From NCBI RefSeq assembly GCF_037975245.1, contig NC_092577.1:25603398-25667397 (forward strand): a stretch of 64,000 nucleotides of DNA, in the 5' to 3' direction. A program made the position numbers and the translations under genes. The notes beneath the pieces are model-generated. The model saw only the letters and a list, made by a program, of their open reading frames with translations, was not told the DNA's origin and ran no database searches. The DNA is from Apostichopus japonicus (taxonomy: Eukaryota > Echinodermata > Holothuroidea > Aspidochirotida > Stichopodidae). Positions 12,620-22,574 of this stretch are shown here, in pieces (the first letter of the stretch is position 1; the number at the start of each line of letters is the position of its first letter).

Positions 12620-13870
12620 AGTGCCATGAACAAATAAGATCTGTTAGGCCTACTTATTTTCAACCATAATATATGCAAAACGGGCTGTCTTTTTCACATC
12701 TTGACCAAAAAGACCTAACATTCTAGGCTAGGCCTAAATGTTAATTTTGTATGAAGATTCAAAATTTTCATTGCCAAGAAATTTTTAAATGAAATTGTTG
12801 TAAATTTATTCCAAGTTCTGCCTCTTGTTTGGTCTTGTTTGTCTTTTTTTCGGTAGGCCTAGTCTGATAAGCTATGTTAGTACACTTACTGCTTAATCAG
12901 ATGTAACATTAGGCCTAGGCTACAGTACGCCTAGGCTAAGCTATTTTTGTTATTTAGGCCTAGGCCTACAGTAACCCTAAAATTCTGGTAAAAACGCTGA
13001 TGATTTTTTTGGGTCACTGGGGCTTGTTCCATAACTGGGCCTAACGTTAGGCCTATAACACTATGCGCAGTAGTGCCTAGCCTAGCCTAGGCCTAACGTT
13101 AGGCTACTGTAGGCCTACGACATTACGCATATTCCAAATGCTTCACACTACAGTAGCTGCCCTGTGTGTACAAAAAAAACCCCACTCCATTAGCCTGTCT
13201 AAATCTAGCCGTCATCCTCATGATCGCAGACCCTCATGATCGCAAATAGGCCTCGCCTAGGGGCCTAGGCCTCATCATATTTACTTACCAAACTTGGCAC
13301 AACATTGCTTAGGCCTAGGCTACTTATGCATTGTCAACAATTCTTACTTAGCCTATGCAGTTGTGCATCGTCATATTTATTTTAAATATACAGTTCGGCA
13401 AATGTAAAAAATATGGAATAATGATTGGTCTCCGTGCAAGTCCATGGGTCTTTCCACGGGTGATCCTAACGTTATTAATAGGCCTAGGCCTAGGCCCTAA
13501 ATGATATATTGACATCTTATTCTCAGGCCTATCGAAAAACTTTGCATTTTTTGTACGTAGCCTAGGCCTAGGCTAACTGGCAGCGACTAGGCTAAACGGG
13601 TCCGTTTAACAACTTGGACAGAACTTTCTGTTAAATAGCTCCATTTTTAACAATTTCAACCATTAGAGGCCTAATATTCATATCAGGATTGTGGATTTAT
13701 CTATCAGATACTAGAGGTTCCGTACATGTATACATCATCTCAATCTCAACTGCAATAGTGAACTCTTTACAGGCCTAGCCTATGTTATGGCTTAGCGTTA
13801 GGCTATAGGCTAGTACGACTACGAATTAGTCACCGACTTAGCCATACGTTAAGTCTTCGTATGCTACTTC
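12620..13870. repeat. AGGCCTA-rich low-complexity region
   Basis: Dozens of overlapping TAGGCCTA, CCTAGGCT and GTTAGGCCT phrases in both orientations with no fixed period. The same motif is thinner near 15800-15880, 16490-16700 and 29050-29520. It lies within the 9.5-kb element upstream of the SAM-like gene, where its first introns would be. No coding potential was seen. Confidence 0.6.
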
Positions 13871-13927
13871 AGCATTTCTTGAAATTTAATTACATATTAA
13901 AAAAGATATTTGCACATGATACCATAC

Positions 13928-14001
13928 CTTGAAATGAATTAGCCCATTCCATCAAGCCCCATTCTTCTAGTTTATCTTTCACGAACGAATCAATTTGTGC
14001 T
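13928..14001 (-). pseudogene. probable N-terminal SAM-like exon of the same gene
   Basis: The minus strand reads EAQIDSFVKDKLEEWG then LMEWANSFQ, ending at an AAG|GTATGG donor at 13928. This looks like the start of a SAM domain. A TGA lies in frame just upstream and the nearby ATG is in another frame, so either the start was lost by a small indel or the true start is elsewhere. I did not find the connecting exon between here and 11164. Confidence 0.4.
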
Positions 14002-14226
14002 TCGGATCATGTTCGCTCTGTCAGCAAACTTGTCCTACAGCCAATTTGTCTATGGCGCGCGCGCAGGGTCAATATTATCGGACGGTCAATGTGTGTTCGT
14101 TGATTGGCTGATCTGACATGGTGCACTCATATTCCTATAATGTTGACCAATCATAGTCCAATATTATTTTGACTCGTTGATGAAAGTCAGTTTCGGACTT
14201 AGCATTAGGTCAGCTTAGTGTATGGT

Positions 14227-14300
14227 ACAACCCAAATTGGGTTATAAGACCATCGACCCTGCGTTTGGGTCATGAATATGACCCAGGTGTTTTAAGAGTG
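14227..14300 (-). repeat. right terminal inverted repeat of the 9.5-kb element
   Basis: Contains AACCCAAATTGGGTT, GTTTGGGTCA and TGACCCAGG, and ends GTGTTTTAAGAGTG followed by TA. Its reverse complement matches the left end at 4792. Confidence 0.6.
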
Positions 14301-14539
14301 TAGAAAACAATGAAAAAAATCGCCATTTTTTCATGGTAAATTGACTTGACTTTGGCAAAGTTAACGGGTTGCACTTACTCTGGGACTAGTTTATATAATA
14401 TTGTTCAACGATGGCAGCGTTGATGGCACATTTGGCTCATTATTATCTCCATATATTACATATATGGAGATTATCTCACACCAATCGTTTTCAGTCTGAG
14501 GGCTCTTTAAATGCCTACTAGTTTTTACCCTAATGTCTG

Positions 14540-15160
14540 GGACAAACTAAAACGAATGACAGTGAAGGACCGAATGACAATTGACTTTGTACAGGGTTAA
14601 TTATCATTTGCGAATGACAACAAAGGACAACAAAGGACAACAAAGGACAACGAAGGACAGTGTTGAGAAAAGATAGAATGATTAACGGAGTAGAGTAAAT
14701 GCGGTTATTGGTTTTCTGCGCAAAAATGATTTGAGGAAAATCGCATGTTACGTGGTTGCAGGCTTTTGGTGTAATTTACGGATAGAAACCACAGGGAAAG
14801 TTTTTGTGTGAGAATGCGCTTGAGTGCTGTGCTTTTTACCTCTGTAGATTTATATAGAAAGATAACTGAAGCCGTTTCAAGATTATAGTATTGTTAGTTT
14901 CTAACAATTAATATCGGAAAAATGACTTTAAATTTACTTTTTAAAATCAGACTTACAATTTCGCTTACTATAAGGTGCGTTTTTATCTTGTCCGTACTTT
15001 ACTAGATCTGGATACCCACGAAGTCTGAACTGTGATATCCGGTTGAAGCAAATGTCTGTGCTGTCATTACTGTCATTCGTTTTAGTCAACGCAATTTTTT
15101 AGTGTGTACAACATATTGTCATTCGTTATGTGTAACGCAATTGTCATTCGTTTTAGTAAC
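14540..15160. mobile_element. inverted-repeat (foldback-like) element with CGAATGACA repeats
   Basis: The left end contains ACTAAAACGAATGACA and the right end its reverse complement TGTCATTCGTTTTAGT. The element is flanked by identical ACCCTAATGTCTG at 14527-14539 and 15161-15173, a candidate 13-bp target duplication. Inside are several CGAATGACA or TGTCATTCG motifs and a 10-bp tandem repeat (GACAACAAAG, about four copies near 14620). No ORF. A related ACCCTAATGTCT also occurs near 32147. Confidence 0.5.
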
Positions 15161-15173
15161 ACCCTAATGTCTG

Positions 15174-16700
15174 TTTGATGTGAAATTTCATCGTAGTGTA
15201 CATCACAAGATGACACTTAAATGTTACTTATTAATAACATTTTAAAATGATCAGAAAGCATTCTTTTGGTACGTTTTCCGTAATTTTTTAGGTGATTTTT
15301 AATACAGCGCATGGTACTTAAAGGTATTGCGATGTAGACGTAACCATTTGCTCAATTACATCGGTGACCTGGACCTTTAAATTCAACTCCGTCTTTATGA
15401 TAATTAGATAAAAGCACACGGTGATCATGCAGTAATAAGGCAATATCATTGGTTGAATTTATGATTCCTATTGTGATTGGACGAGCGCTTGTCGATATGC
15501 TGGATGTTTGAGTGCTGTGTGTATTTCCGTCTAGACTGTGCACTTGCTCGTACCACCCGTGACGTTTTGTATCCCGCATGGCGGGTCACGTGAAAAGCAC
15601 ACCAAACCCAACTCTCCACAATTAGATAGATCCATTGCAGTAGAATATTGGTATTTGCGTTCCATATTTACCAAATCCGACTCGCCAGTAGAAGAAAGCG
15701 GTAAGTCTATTTATTTAGTAAGTATTTAATGATAATATTTAAATCATAATAATATGAATTTTGGCTGGCCACTGTGTTCGATCTAACGTTACTCCGTTAG
15801 TACAGTGGACCTAGCGTAGGTCTAAGTTAAGGCTGATTTGTACTAGTCTATTATTACTAGGCCTAACCTAGGCCTATATACAGTATTGTGAAGTTAGGAA
15901 CTCTGCTAAGATCGGACACCCTCATGTTCGTAATATTACAGCAAGGGAAAATGAAAACCTAATATGTAATAAAAATCATCAACAAATTCGTTGTTAGGTC
16001 ACAACATTTTACGATCTTCCCAGAAAAAATGACCTTTAAAAAATATTTCCGTCAGGTATTTGAACATTGTGTTAACTTGAATGGAACCTCGCAAAACTCA
16101 ACACTTTTACCAATCAACCACAATTTTCGTTGAATAAAGTGAATATATTATGAATTGAAGGTAAGAATTAGACCAGTCTATTTCAAATATTTAATGCCTT
16201 TTAACTTTTGGCCGCCATTTTAGTTGGCCGTTCGAATTATACTCCGACGTTGTCAACCTAGGCATAGGCTAGGCTGAGCCAATATTTTCGTGTACAGAAA
16301 ATACAATTTTTCGTAAAAAATTTACCGGAATTTACGAAACTTTCACAATTGATATCTGCTGAGCAGATTTAATGAAGGGTGAATTTTGTTTCACACGTTT
16401 ATTTCTTCAGTTCAATGGTTGAAAATCCTCTCATATTCTGTTTCTAAACTATGCAGGGTCCATTTAAATAGTAATACTACTAGTACTAGGCCAGTTGTAC
16501 TCGTAAGTAATATATAACAGTGAGAGTAATGCTAAGTTAGGAACAATGCATAGTCTGAACACCTTCATTTTCGTAATAATTCAGCATGAGAAAAATAAAT
16601 CCTACCAGTTCAAATATATGTAATAAAGGCTCCAGCCAGGCCTAGTTGCATTAATACCCCGCCACAATTTACCTGCACCCTGTAGGCCTAGGTGGCTGCT
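15174..16700. other. intergenic, no supported gene
   Basis: AT-rich sequence with scattered AGGCCTA motifs. A possible 5' splice site (AGCG|GTAAGT near 15699) follows a 63-codon ORF at 15538 that overlaps the LINE-like fragment. It could be a leader exon of a downstream gene, but nothing confirms this. Confidence 0.4.
15560..15601 (+). mobile_element. isolated 3'-end-like fragment of family B LINE
   Basis: GTGACGTTTTGTATCCCG, then CATGGCGGGTCACGTGAAAAG, closely matches the 3' terminus of the full-length element (minus strand, 46473-46515). It includes a perfect CCCGCATGGCGGG hairpin. Only about 45 bases match, so this is either an extremely 5'-truncated copy or an unrelated hairpin. Confidence 0.45.
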
Positions 16701-16754
16701 TGGTGGCTACGTTCTTGATAACGATGCAATCGTAGCCACTATCCCGACTTCCCT

Positions 16755-16846
16755 CTGACTCTCCCAGTCATGTCTCCCAGTCATGAGATCCCCGGTTCGA
16801 TTCCCCGCCGAGAGCAAGGTGTGTCGTCTGGCACGGGTGTTGTTCA
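16755..16846 (+). mobile_element. tRNA-derived SINE, left part (split by the family A LINE)
   Basis: Contains a pol III B-box-like GGTTCGATTCC in a tRNA-like context (ATGAGATCCCCGGTTCGATT), then CAAGGTGTGTCGTCTGGCACG. The rest of the unit resumes after the LINE at 18711. No A box was found, so the left end is truncated or rearranged; TCTCCCAGTCATG is duplicated here. Confidence 0.5.
16831..16846 (+). repeat. target-site duplication, left copy, of family A copy 3
   Basis: GCACGGGTGTTGTTCA is repeated exactly at 18695-18710, immediately after the element's AAAAAG end. A 16-bp direct repeat is the normal signature of target-primed reverse transcription. Confidence 0.85.
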
Positions 16847-18694
16847 GTTCAGTTCAGTTCAGTTCAGTTCTCGTGGAGTGCGGACGTGTTTTCGGCTGCT
16901 CTCCACCTTTCGTTGACCACACCTTTATTGTGTTTTTACGTTGGCCCTTCATTAGTTTACAGTTTGTTTTAGTGTAGTTTGTGTGTTTTGGGTTTGTTTC
17001 GTTTTGGTTTGTGTATAGGTGCGTGGCTTTGCCACACCCCTAGCTGTCATGGCGGCTCGCCGTGACAGCAAAATCGTATTGTTGAGTTTTTCGGGGGAGG
17101 CTAAGGTCGTCCCCGTACAAGTTTTTTCAGTTTTGCGTTCTGTTGGTTTAAAGGTCCCTGGAGAGGTTGACGCGCTTCAGCGTAAACCTCTCCGGGGTAT
17201 GAATTGTTTTGATGTACGGTTTACCTCCGAGGCTGCCCGCGTCCGAGGCGTCCATGTGTTGGAGGGAGTTGAGGGACTGAAGGTCACACCGTATGACAGT
17301 TCGGTGTGGGTGACAGTCCTCCATCTCCCTCTGGACATGTCTGAACAGGTTGTTGTGCGGACACTGGGGCGTTTCGGCAAAGTGACCGGCTACGAGGAGC
17401 CGGAATTCCTTGAATGTATGGGTGTCAAGACCGGGACTAGACGAGTTAGAGTTGAACTCAAGTCCGATATCCCCTCTACCTTGTGGGCTAATGGGCACAG
17501 GGCCCACGTTGCATACCCGGGCCAGCCTCGCACTTGTTGGAGGTGTGGGCTGGAAGGGCATGAGGCCAGGTTGTGCCCGAACAAGCGGTGTAGCCGCTGT
17601 TTACAGGTTGGGCATACCCTGGCCGAGTGTAAAGGGGATATCGTTTGCAACTCGTGTGGGAAAACGGGCCATCTCGCCCGTTTATGCCCAGACCGCTCAT
17701 ACGCCGCGAGAGTGGCTACGGGCGTGGTTGAAGCGGTCCCTGTCCCGGCCTCTGACACCGTACCACATGATGCTCCTGTCATCGCCCCAGTGTCCGACAC
17801 TAGCGCCCCGATGGAGGCTTTGTTCCCCCTTTCGTGTCCGACCTCTCCCCTGATCGAACTTGCCGAGACTGCCAGCCTGCCCACTGAGGCAGAGCAGGAC
17901 AAAACGGCGGAGATGGTACTAGCGGAGTGGCACGCGGCGCAGGATGCCGCTTGTACTGGTTCACCGGTAGCTACGCCCGCTATCGGTGATACTAGTCGGG
18001 CCCCGAGTCAACCGGCCCAAGAGACATTAAGTGGCCCAGATTCTGACTCGCCAATGGAGGACTGCACTACAGCCTTATTAGTTGTAGCTAAGGAGTCCTC
18101 CGATTGGTTTGATGAGACAAAACAGGCCACTGATCTCATTGACTCGAGTGGCCCTTCCACCCTACCCGCAGCCGCTTCCGCTATACCGGACACGATGGTC
18201 GCTAGTGGACCTCCTGTTCCTGACAGGGAGGTCCACTCGACCAAGGTTGACGAGGAGTTAAGAACTCTGCTCCCTCGTAAGAAAAGGGGGAATACTGTTA
18301 GGGGCTTGAAAAGACCCGTATTGGGAAAATTTCGCAGGTAATGCGCAAGCCTGTCGTCTGCTATCGGGACGGCGTACCCCGGATGAGTTTTGGAGTTAGT
18401 TGTTATGTGTGGGGTGGGGGGTTTGTGTGGTCCTTACATAATATGGGTTGGGGGTTTTCTGTTTGTGGTTTGGTGTTGGCTTTTTGGGGCTGGTTTGTGG
18501 AGCTTTATTGTTTTGGTTCTGTTGGCCTTTGGGTCCGTGTCCTTTTCACGGTCACGTTAAACGCTATATTTTATACATTTGTGGGTTAGTGAGAGATTTC
18601 TGTTTGTGGGTTTTCAGTTGGGTTTTTGGTGGTTGTTAAACAGTTTTTGGTTTTGTTGACCTTTGGTCCGTGTCCGTTTTTTTGCACGTAAAAA
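16847..18694 (+). mobile_element. ORF1-only Tx1/L1-type LINE, family A copy 3, complete
   Basis: A 1848-bp element bounded by 16-bp target duplications. Structure: GTTCA repeats, a 5' UTR beginning CTCGTGGAGTGCGGACG, an intact 430-codon ORF1 (17049-18341), and a 350-bp G/T-rich 3' UTR ending TTTGCACGTAAAAAG with no poly(A). There is no ORF2. Because 5' and 3' ends and the target duplication are all present, this is a complete insertion of a two-UTR, one-ORF element and not a truncated LINE. Its 5' end, ORF1 and 3' CACGTAAAAAG resemble the autonomous element at 46473-51444. That suggests movement by the latter's enzymes, which is inference. Confidence 0.9.
17049..18341 (+). CDS. LINE ORF1 protein with three zinc knuckles, intact (family A)
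   Basis: ATG 17049 to TAA ending 18341, 430 residues. The start is MAARRDSKIV; an upstream in-frame GTG is not needed, and the related element uses the matching [10 protein letters not shown]. Residues 1-150 are homologous to family B ORF1 and include SSVWVTVLHLPL. Three CX2CX4HX4C knuckles lie at about 163-176, 181-194 and 200-213. Residues 220-430 are acidic and Ser/Pro-rich, ending with KKRGN and KRPVLGKFRR. Such proteins bind element RNA and act as nucleic acid chaperones. The stop overlaps an ATG (TAATG), which opens only an 82-codon frame without endonuclease motifs. Confidence 0.85.
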   Translation: MAARRDSKIVLLSFSGEAKVVPVQVFSVLRSVGLKVPGEVDALQRKPLRGMNCFDVRFTSEAARVRGVHVLEGVEGLKVTPYDSSVWVTVLHLPLDMSEQVVVRTLGRFGKVTGYEEPEFLECMGVKTGTRRVRVELKSDIPSTLWANGHRAHVAYPGQPRTCWRCGLEGHEARLCPNKRCSRCLQVGHTLAECKGDIVCNSCGKTGHLARLCPDRSYAARVATGVVEAVPVPASDTVPHDAPVIAPVSDTSAPMEALFPLSCPTSPLIELAETASLPTEAEQDKTAEMVLAEWHAAQDAACTGSPVATPAIGDTSRAPSQPAQETLSGPDSDSPMEDCTTALLVVAKESSDWFDETKQATDLIDSSGPSTLPAAASAIPDTMVASGPPVPDREVHSTKVDEELRTLLPRKKRGNTVRGLKRPVLGKFRR

Positions 18695-18710
18695 GCACGG
18701 GTGTTGTTCA

Positions 18711-18853
18711 ATAACAACTTCCCGACATGGACGTTAAATGGATGTGTGCCGAGAGATTGGCTTCGGTCAGCTTGCGAGTCTATAAGCCTCCATGGCTTCT
18801 TTCGCGAGTTCCTGCTTGCGGGAAGATCACATATACATACATACATACATACT
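18711..18853 (+). mobile_element. tRNA-derived SINE, right part with (ATAC)n tail
   Basis: Continues the SINE interrupted at 16846. The body contains GACATGGACGTTAAATG and GTGTGCCGAGAGATTGGC, and ends in ATACATAC repeats. The 15-base tract at 18695-18710 is the LINE's second target duplication and also SINE sequence, so the LINE entered a pre-existing SINE. Confidence 0.5.
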
Positions 18854-18869
18854 CTGAATTATTTTCTAC

Positions 18870-19420
18870 TGTTCCCTGTACAAAATGATACACACAAATG
18901 AGAAAGATGCAACTGCAGTTGCATGGACCCACCCTAGCCAGTCTTCCTACACATTGAGATTTAAACAATTCTTAAACATTTCTCTGTATCAAAAGATAGG
19001 CAGAAATGAGAACGCTGCAATTGGAGCCATCTAGCCACTCTTTCTACTCCCCTCACATTTTTCTTTATTAAAAGATAGGCAGAAATGAGACCGATGCAAT
19101 CAGAGCCATGGTAGCCAGACTTTCTACTTCCCTCGGTCTTTAATAGAATGTAAAAGTATAGGCAGAAATGAAAACCAAGCCTTCGTAGCCACTATCCTTA
19201 CTTCCCTCCGACTTAAAATTTTCTTTAACATTTGTTTGTATAAAAAATAGGCCGCAATGAAAACAATGGAATTAAAGCCATCTTACGCTCTCTGCCTGCG
19301 ACACTCAGACTTACAATATTTTTCATTATTTTTCTGGATAAAAGGATAGGCAGAATTAAGTACGTGTAACTGGGGCCATCATAGCCACTCTGCCTGCTCC
19401 CCTCAGACTTTTTCTCTCAA
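18870..19420. repeat. diverged tandem repeat, about 100-130 bp units
   Basis: Units share AAAAGATAGGCAGAAATGAG, GCAAT..GAGCCAT, TAGCCACTCT and TACTCCCCTCAGACTT. About five diverged units are visible. A further unit (GATGCAATCGTAGCCAC...) lies at 16715-16765 on the other side of the SINE and LINE, so the nested insertions split this array. Confidence 0.6.
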
Positions 19421-20000
19421 AATATATAGACTCCCATGTGATGTACATACTAATAAACTATTTCAACATCATTGCAGAGTGATGCTGAAGTCTGTTGAAA
19501 AATACTATTTTCTAAATGATTTTTTCCAAAAGAAGTTTTTTAAAGTATTGTAGTGATTTCAGTGTGGTGAGAAACTACATTTTCTAACATATAACTTCTT
19601 TACACCCATTGTAGTACATGACTTTAATGAAAGAGTCTTATTTAATCTTTGTAATCTGTACTCCTGAGAATCTGTAAGTGTTAATTAAAACACCTAAGGA
19701 GCCATAGGAATAAGTGTTATAAGCATATCTTACCTTGATTTAAAAGCTTGGGAAAGTTTTACTGCATGCTCTTATAGTACTAATATTCTGCCCTCTCTAT
19801 TGTGCACAACCCTGAAGACTGCATTCCAAACCAAGTCAAATGACCCTACAAATTTCAGTATCAAAATTCAATTGTGCCTTTCAGCTCCTGCCTATAATAT
19901 AATACAACAAATTATAAAGCTAACTCAACAATCAAAACCAGTAAACCATAAACACATGAACAAAAATGCTCATGACAACTATTTTCCAATTTCTTCACAG

Positions 20001-20655
20001 ATAACAGGAAAACAAGTTTCAGCCGAAGCAACCTACACCATCATTCGCATAGATAACGAAGAGTAAGTTCAATTGACATAGATAATTTCATCACACATGA
20101 GCATTAGTGTCCTTCCTTACAAGAAAATTTACATCCTCACCAATCACCATATTTGAACAAAACACCACCCTACTATTCAAGTTAAAATCATATATGGTTC
20201 AGTTGTAGGTTAACAGCAAATTGAAAGTTTTGGAAGAAAAAACAGCCTTCCGTTACCTTTGTTTTCACTTTCTGTAAAACAATCAGAAATATCTCTGTCG
20301 CCTTTTGCTGATCGCTGAACGATGATTATCAGTAAACATGCAAGTGTACAACCTTCTCCCTGTCCTTAGAAGGAGACACATTATCTTGAGTGTTTTCCTG
20401 TACCAAGAAAATAAAGAAAAATAAAATAAATTCATCTGCCCTAGTTTTATTTACTTTTATTTCTTCTCAAATTTCAGACTAGACAATATCTCCATCATCA
20501 CAGAGTGCGGGAACACCTTCGACCTACCTTCCAGTCTGCTCGAAGTCACTGGCCTTGACCTTATTGACATGACTCCGCTTCAATGTCAATTTACAGTGGA
20601 AGGAGATAAGGTCAAGAAGATTCAGTTCGAGTATCTTGTTACTGCAGCAGTATAG
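20001..20655 (+). CDS. C-terminal exons of an unrecognised gene (3' end)
   Basis: Two exons join in frame: 20001-20062 (acceptor TTCTTCACAG, donor GA|GTAAGT) and 20478-20655 (acceptor AAATTTCAG, stop TAG at 20653-20655). The joined peptide of about 79 residues begins ITGKQVSAEATYTIIRID and ends QFEYLVTAAV, looking like the end of a beta-rich domain. The frame is open upstream only to the acceptor, so earlier exons must lie further left, possibly beyond the family A LINE; I could not identify them. The family is not recognised. Clean splice sites and a tandem duplicate of the last exon support a real exon pair. Confidence 0.5.
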
Positions 20656-20745
20656 TTGAAAGTCCAAATAAGAAACTGATGACTAGAGGTTATTTCTGGA
20701 CAAAATTGGCCCCTGATTGACCGTTATTTGGTCATCTCTATAATC

Positions 20746-20866
20746 CCAGTCTTCTCGAAGTCACTGGCTTTGACCTTATTAACATGACTCCGCTTCAATG
20801 TCAATTGACAATAGAAAATAAAGTCACAGATAAACAGTTTACCCTGTTGCTACCTGTGTATAGTTA
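20746..20866 (+). pseudogene. tandem partial duplicate of the preceding last exon
   Basis: Reads SLLEVTGFDLINMTPLQCQ and then diverges to a TAG at 20864-20866. It matches SLLEVTGLDLIDMTPLQCQ of the exon at 20478-20655, and the following AATAAGAAACTGA also matches. The copy lies about 215 bp downstream. It lacks the exon's first part and a clear pyrimidine-rich acceptor, so it is probably a non-functional copy. A third trace of the downstream spacer (TTATTTGGTCATCTGTATAATC) is at about 21310. Confidence 0.55.
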
Positions 20867-20879
20867 GCAAGTCAAAATA

Positions 20880-21345
20880 AGAAACTGACAACCAGGAGCT
20901 CAAGCCGTAGGAATCTATGCAATCATGAGTGCATGTGTGTGTGCGTGTATGGGTATGTGACATGTGTGTGTGTGACACAAAGCTTGTAAGTAGGTTTTCT
21001 CGGCACTCAAAAAGTGGATTTGAGGTCATACTTAGTACAGAAGTTGCCCATCATTAGTAGACGATCTCTATTTATTTTGGTTCCAATATCATGAATATTT
21101 ATGAGTGGGCAGGGCTTAGAGCGAATTCTCTAAAATGTCAATATCTCGGCAACTGCATGTCCGATTTTGATCAAACTTGTTTTGATGGCATTGGTAGGTG
21201 GTTTGGTACGTTTGTGTGGTACGAAATTTCATCTGATGAAAATTCTGAAGGGGCGGGAACGTAATGCAATTTTGCTCATGACCAGACGTTATTTGTTTTT
21301 ACAAAAGTAGCCCCTGTTATTTGGTCATCTGTATAATCAGATTAA
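20880..21345. repeat. dispersed repeat related to the 25.9-27.6 kb block
   Basis: Contains GTGTGTGTG runs, CAATATCTCGGCAACTGCAT, TTTTGATCAAACTTG and TCATGAATATTTATGAG. These phrases recur in altered form at 25930-27640. No coding frame. Confidence 0.45.
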
Positions 21346-22570
21346 ACATTCGTTTTTACAAACTGTTACTGTTCCATTAGACACGGTTTTCCATAACATG
21401 TAATACACTTCTTCATTTTGAAACTATATGCAAAAGACAGCTGTGTAAATCAAAAGTGAAACATATTCATGTACAAAGTTTTTTTACTGAAGTTATTCAC
21501 TACATATCATAATTTCAGTCTTATCAAACTATTTCCAAATAAATTATTTTATATTCCTTGCCAGAGGCTCAAAGAATCTATGCAATCATGATTGTGTGTC
21601 AGGATGTCCTCCTGTAGGTATGAATACAGGTTCTACAAAACCTGTATTCTTGACTTCTGTTGAACATGCCATGTAACAATTCAGTAAATGTAAAATGAGT
21701 ATCTTAAGCAAGTGTACAACAATGAAACTTTCTACATACGGTTCGATTCGTAGCCTACCAGACAACGTCAGTAGTGACCTCATTCTGTTTATCAACACCA
21801 CCATTCAAAAATGCGGTGTTTACAGATTTCTGGTTATTACGTGCAGTATTCACATATACCTTTCATTATCTTGGGCAGTCTCAAGGAAGTAGTCTACCCC
21901 TATATTGTTTATTTATTGTTCCAGTAATCCAGTAATAAGAGAGGTTAAAATGAATTTTTCCACATGAAGCACAGCTATGGTCAAACTTCATATTTGGTGG
22001 ACAGGTCCACAATCAGTGGCGGCTGTGCATGATATTTATTCAGAGAGAACAAACCAGAGGGGGGCTTTTACCTTAACAACATATCATTTTATACTTTCCC
22101 AGTCTTCTCAACCGATTCTTTCCCCCAAAATAGTACTTATTTATCATGTGTGCTCCAAAAGTCACCTATATTTCAACTAAATAATTGATATCACCTTGCC
22201 GACATGTAATATCCAACACATTCCTGCCATTTAGTCTTTAGACAGACTATGACATTGTTATTGTTCTAAGTTTCTTTTTATATTCCTTTTACATCATTTG
22301 TTCTTCTTTATTTTTATGTTTATAGTTCTATCAGCCATTTCTAGAATAGTGTTGAAATAAAACGAGCCTATAAAACAAACAATTACGACTGTCTTTTCTG
22401 TATATTTTAATATGTTGAAAATGCTGAAAATTTGAGGTCAAATTACTAGACATTGTTGGATCAACATGAAACTTGGTACCTTTAGCCAACATTTCGTGCT
22501 GCAAAATGGGGAGGTCATTTTACTAGACATTCATTCATGCTTGAATAGAATCCTCAAATTTGATTGGTCT
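21346..22570. other. intergenic, no supported gene
   Basis: AT-rich sequence with only short, unsupported ORFs. A fragment near 21560 (GAGGCTCAAAGAATCTATGC) matches the start of the dispersed repeat at 20895. Confidence 0.4.
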
Positions 22571-22574
22571 TATC

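Larger units (their letters stand above)
4792..14300 (-). mobile_element. 9.5-kb DNA transposon with terminal inverted repeats and a multi-exon SAM-associated gene
   Basis: The left end (from 4792) and the reverse complement of the right end (from 14300) share CACTCT(A/T)AAAACAC(T/C)TGGGT. Both then have subterminal GACCCAAA / TTGGGTC palindromes. TA flanks both ends (4790-4791 and 14301-14302), consistent with a TA target duplication. Inside, on the minus strand, lies the multi-exon gene at 6191-11164 plus a SAM-like exon near 13928. I recall very common short fish repeats with similar ends and internal GGGTTAAA motifs, but I cannot name the superfamily. No DDE transposase motif was recognised. 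The gene and inverted repeats could also be an older element interrupted by other DNA. Confidence 0.6.

Noticed and set aside
16785..16815. A tRNA gene at the GGTTCGATTCC motif
   Set aside because: No cloverleaf or A box can be drawn; the surrounding text is SINE-like with an ATAC tail.
18341..18589. ORF2 start of family A LINE overlapping the ORF1 stop (TAATG)
   Set aside because: The 82-codon frame is low complexity and G/T-rich and has none of the endonuclease motifs seen in family B ORF2.
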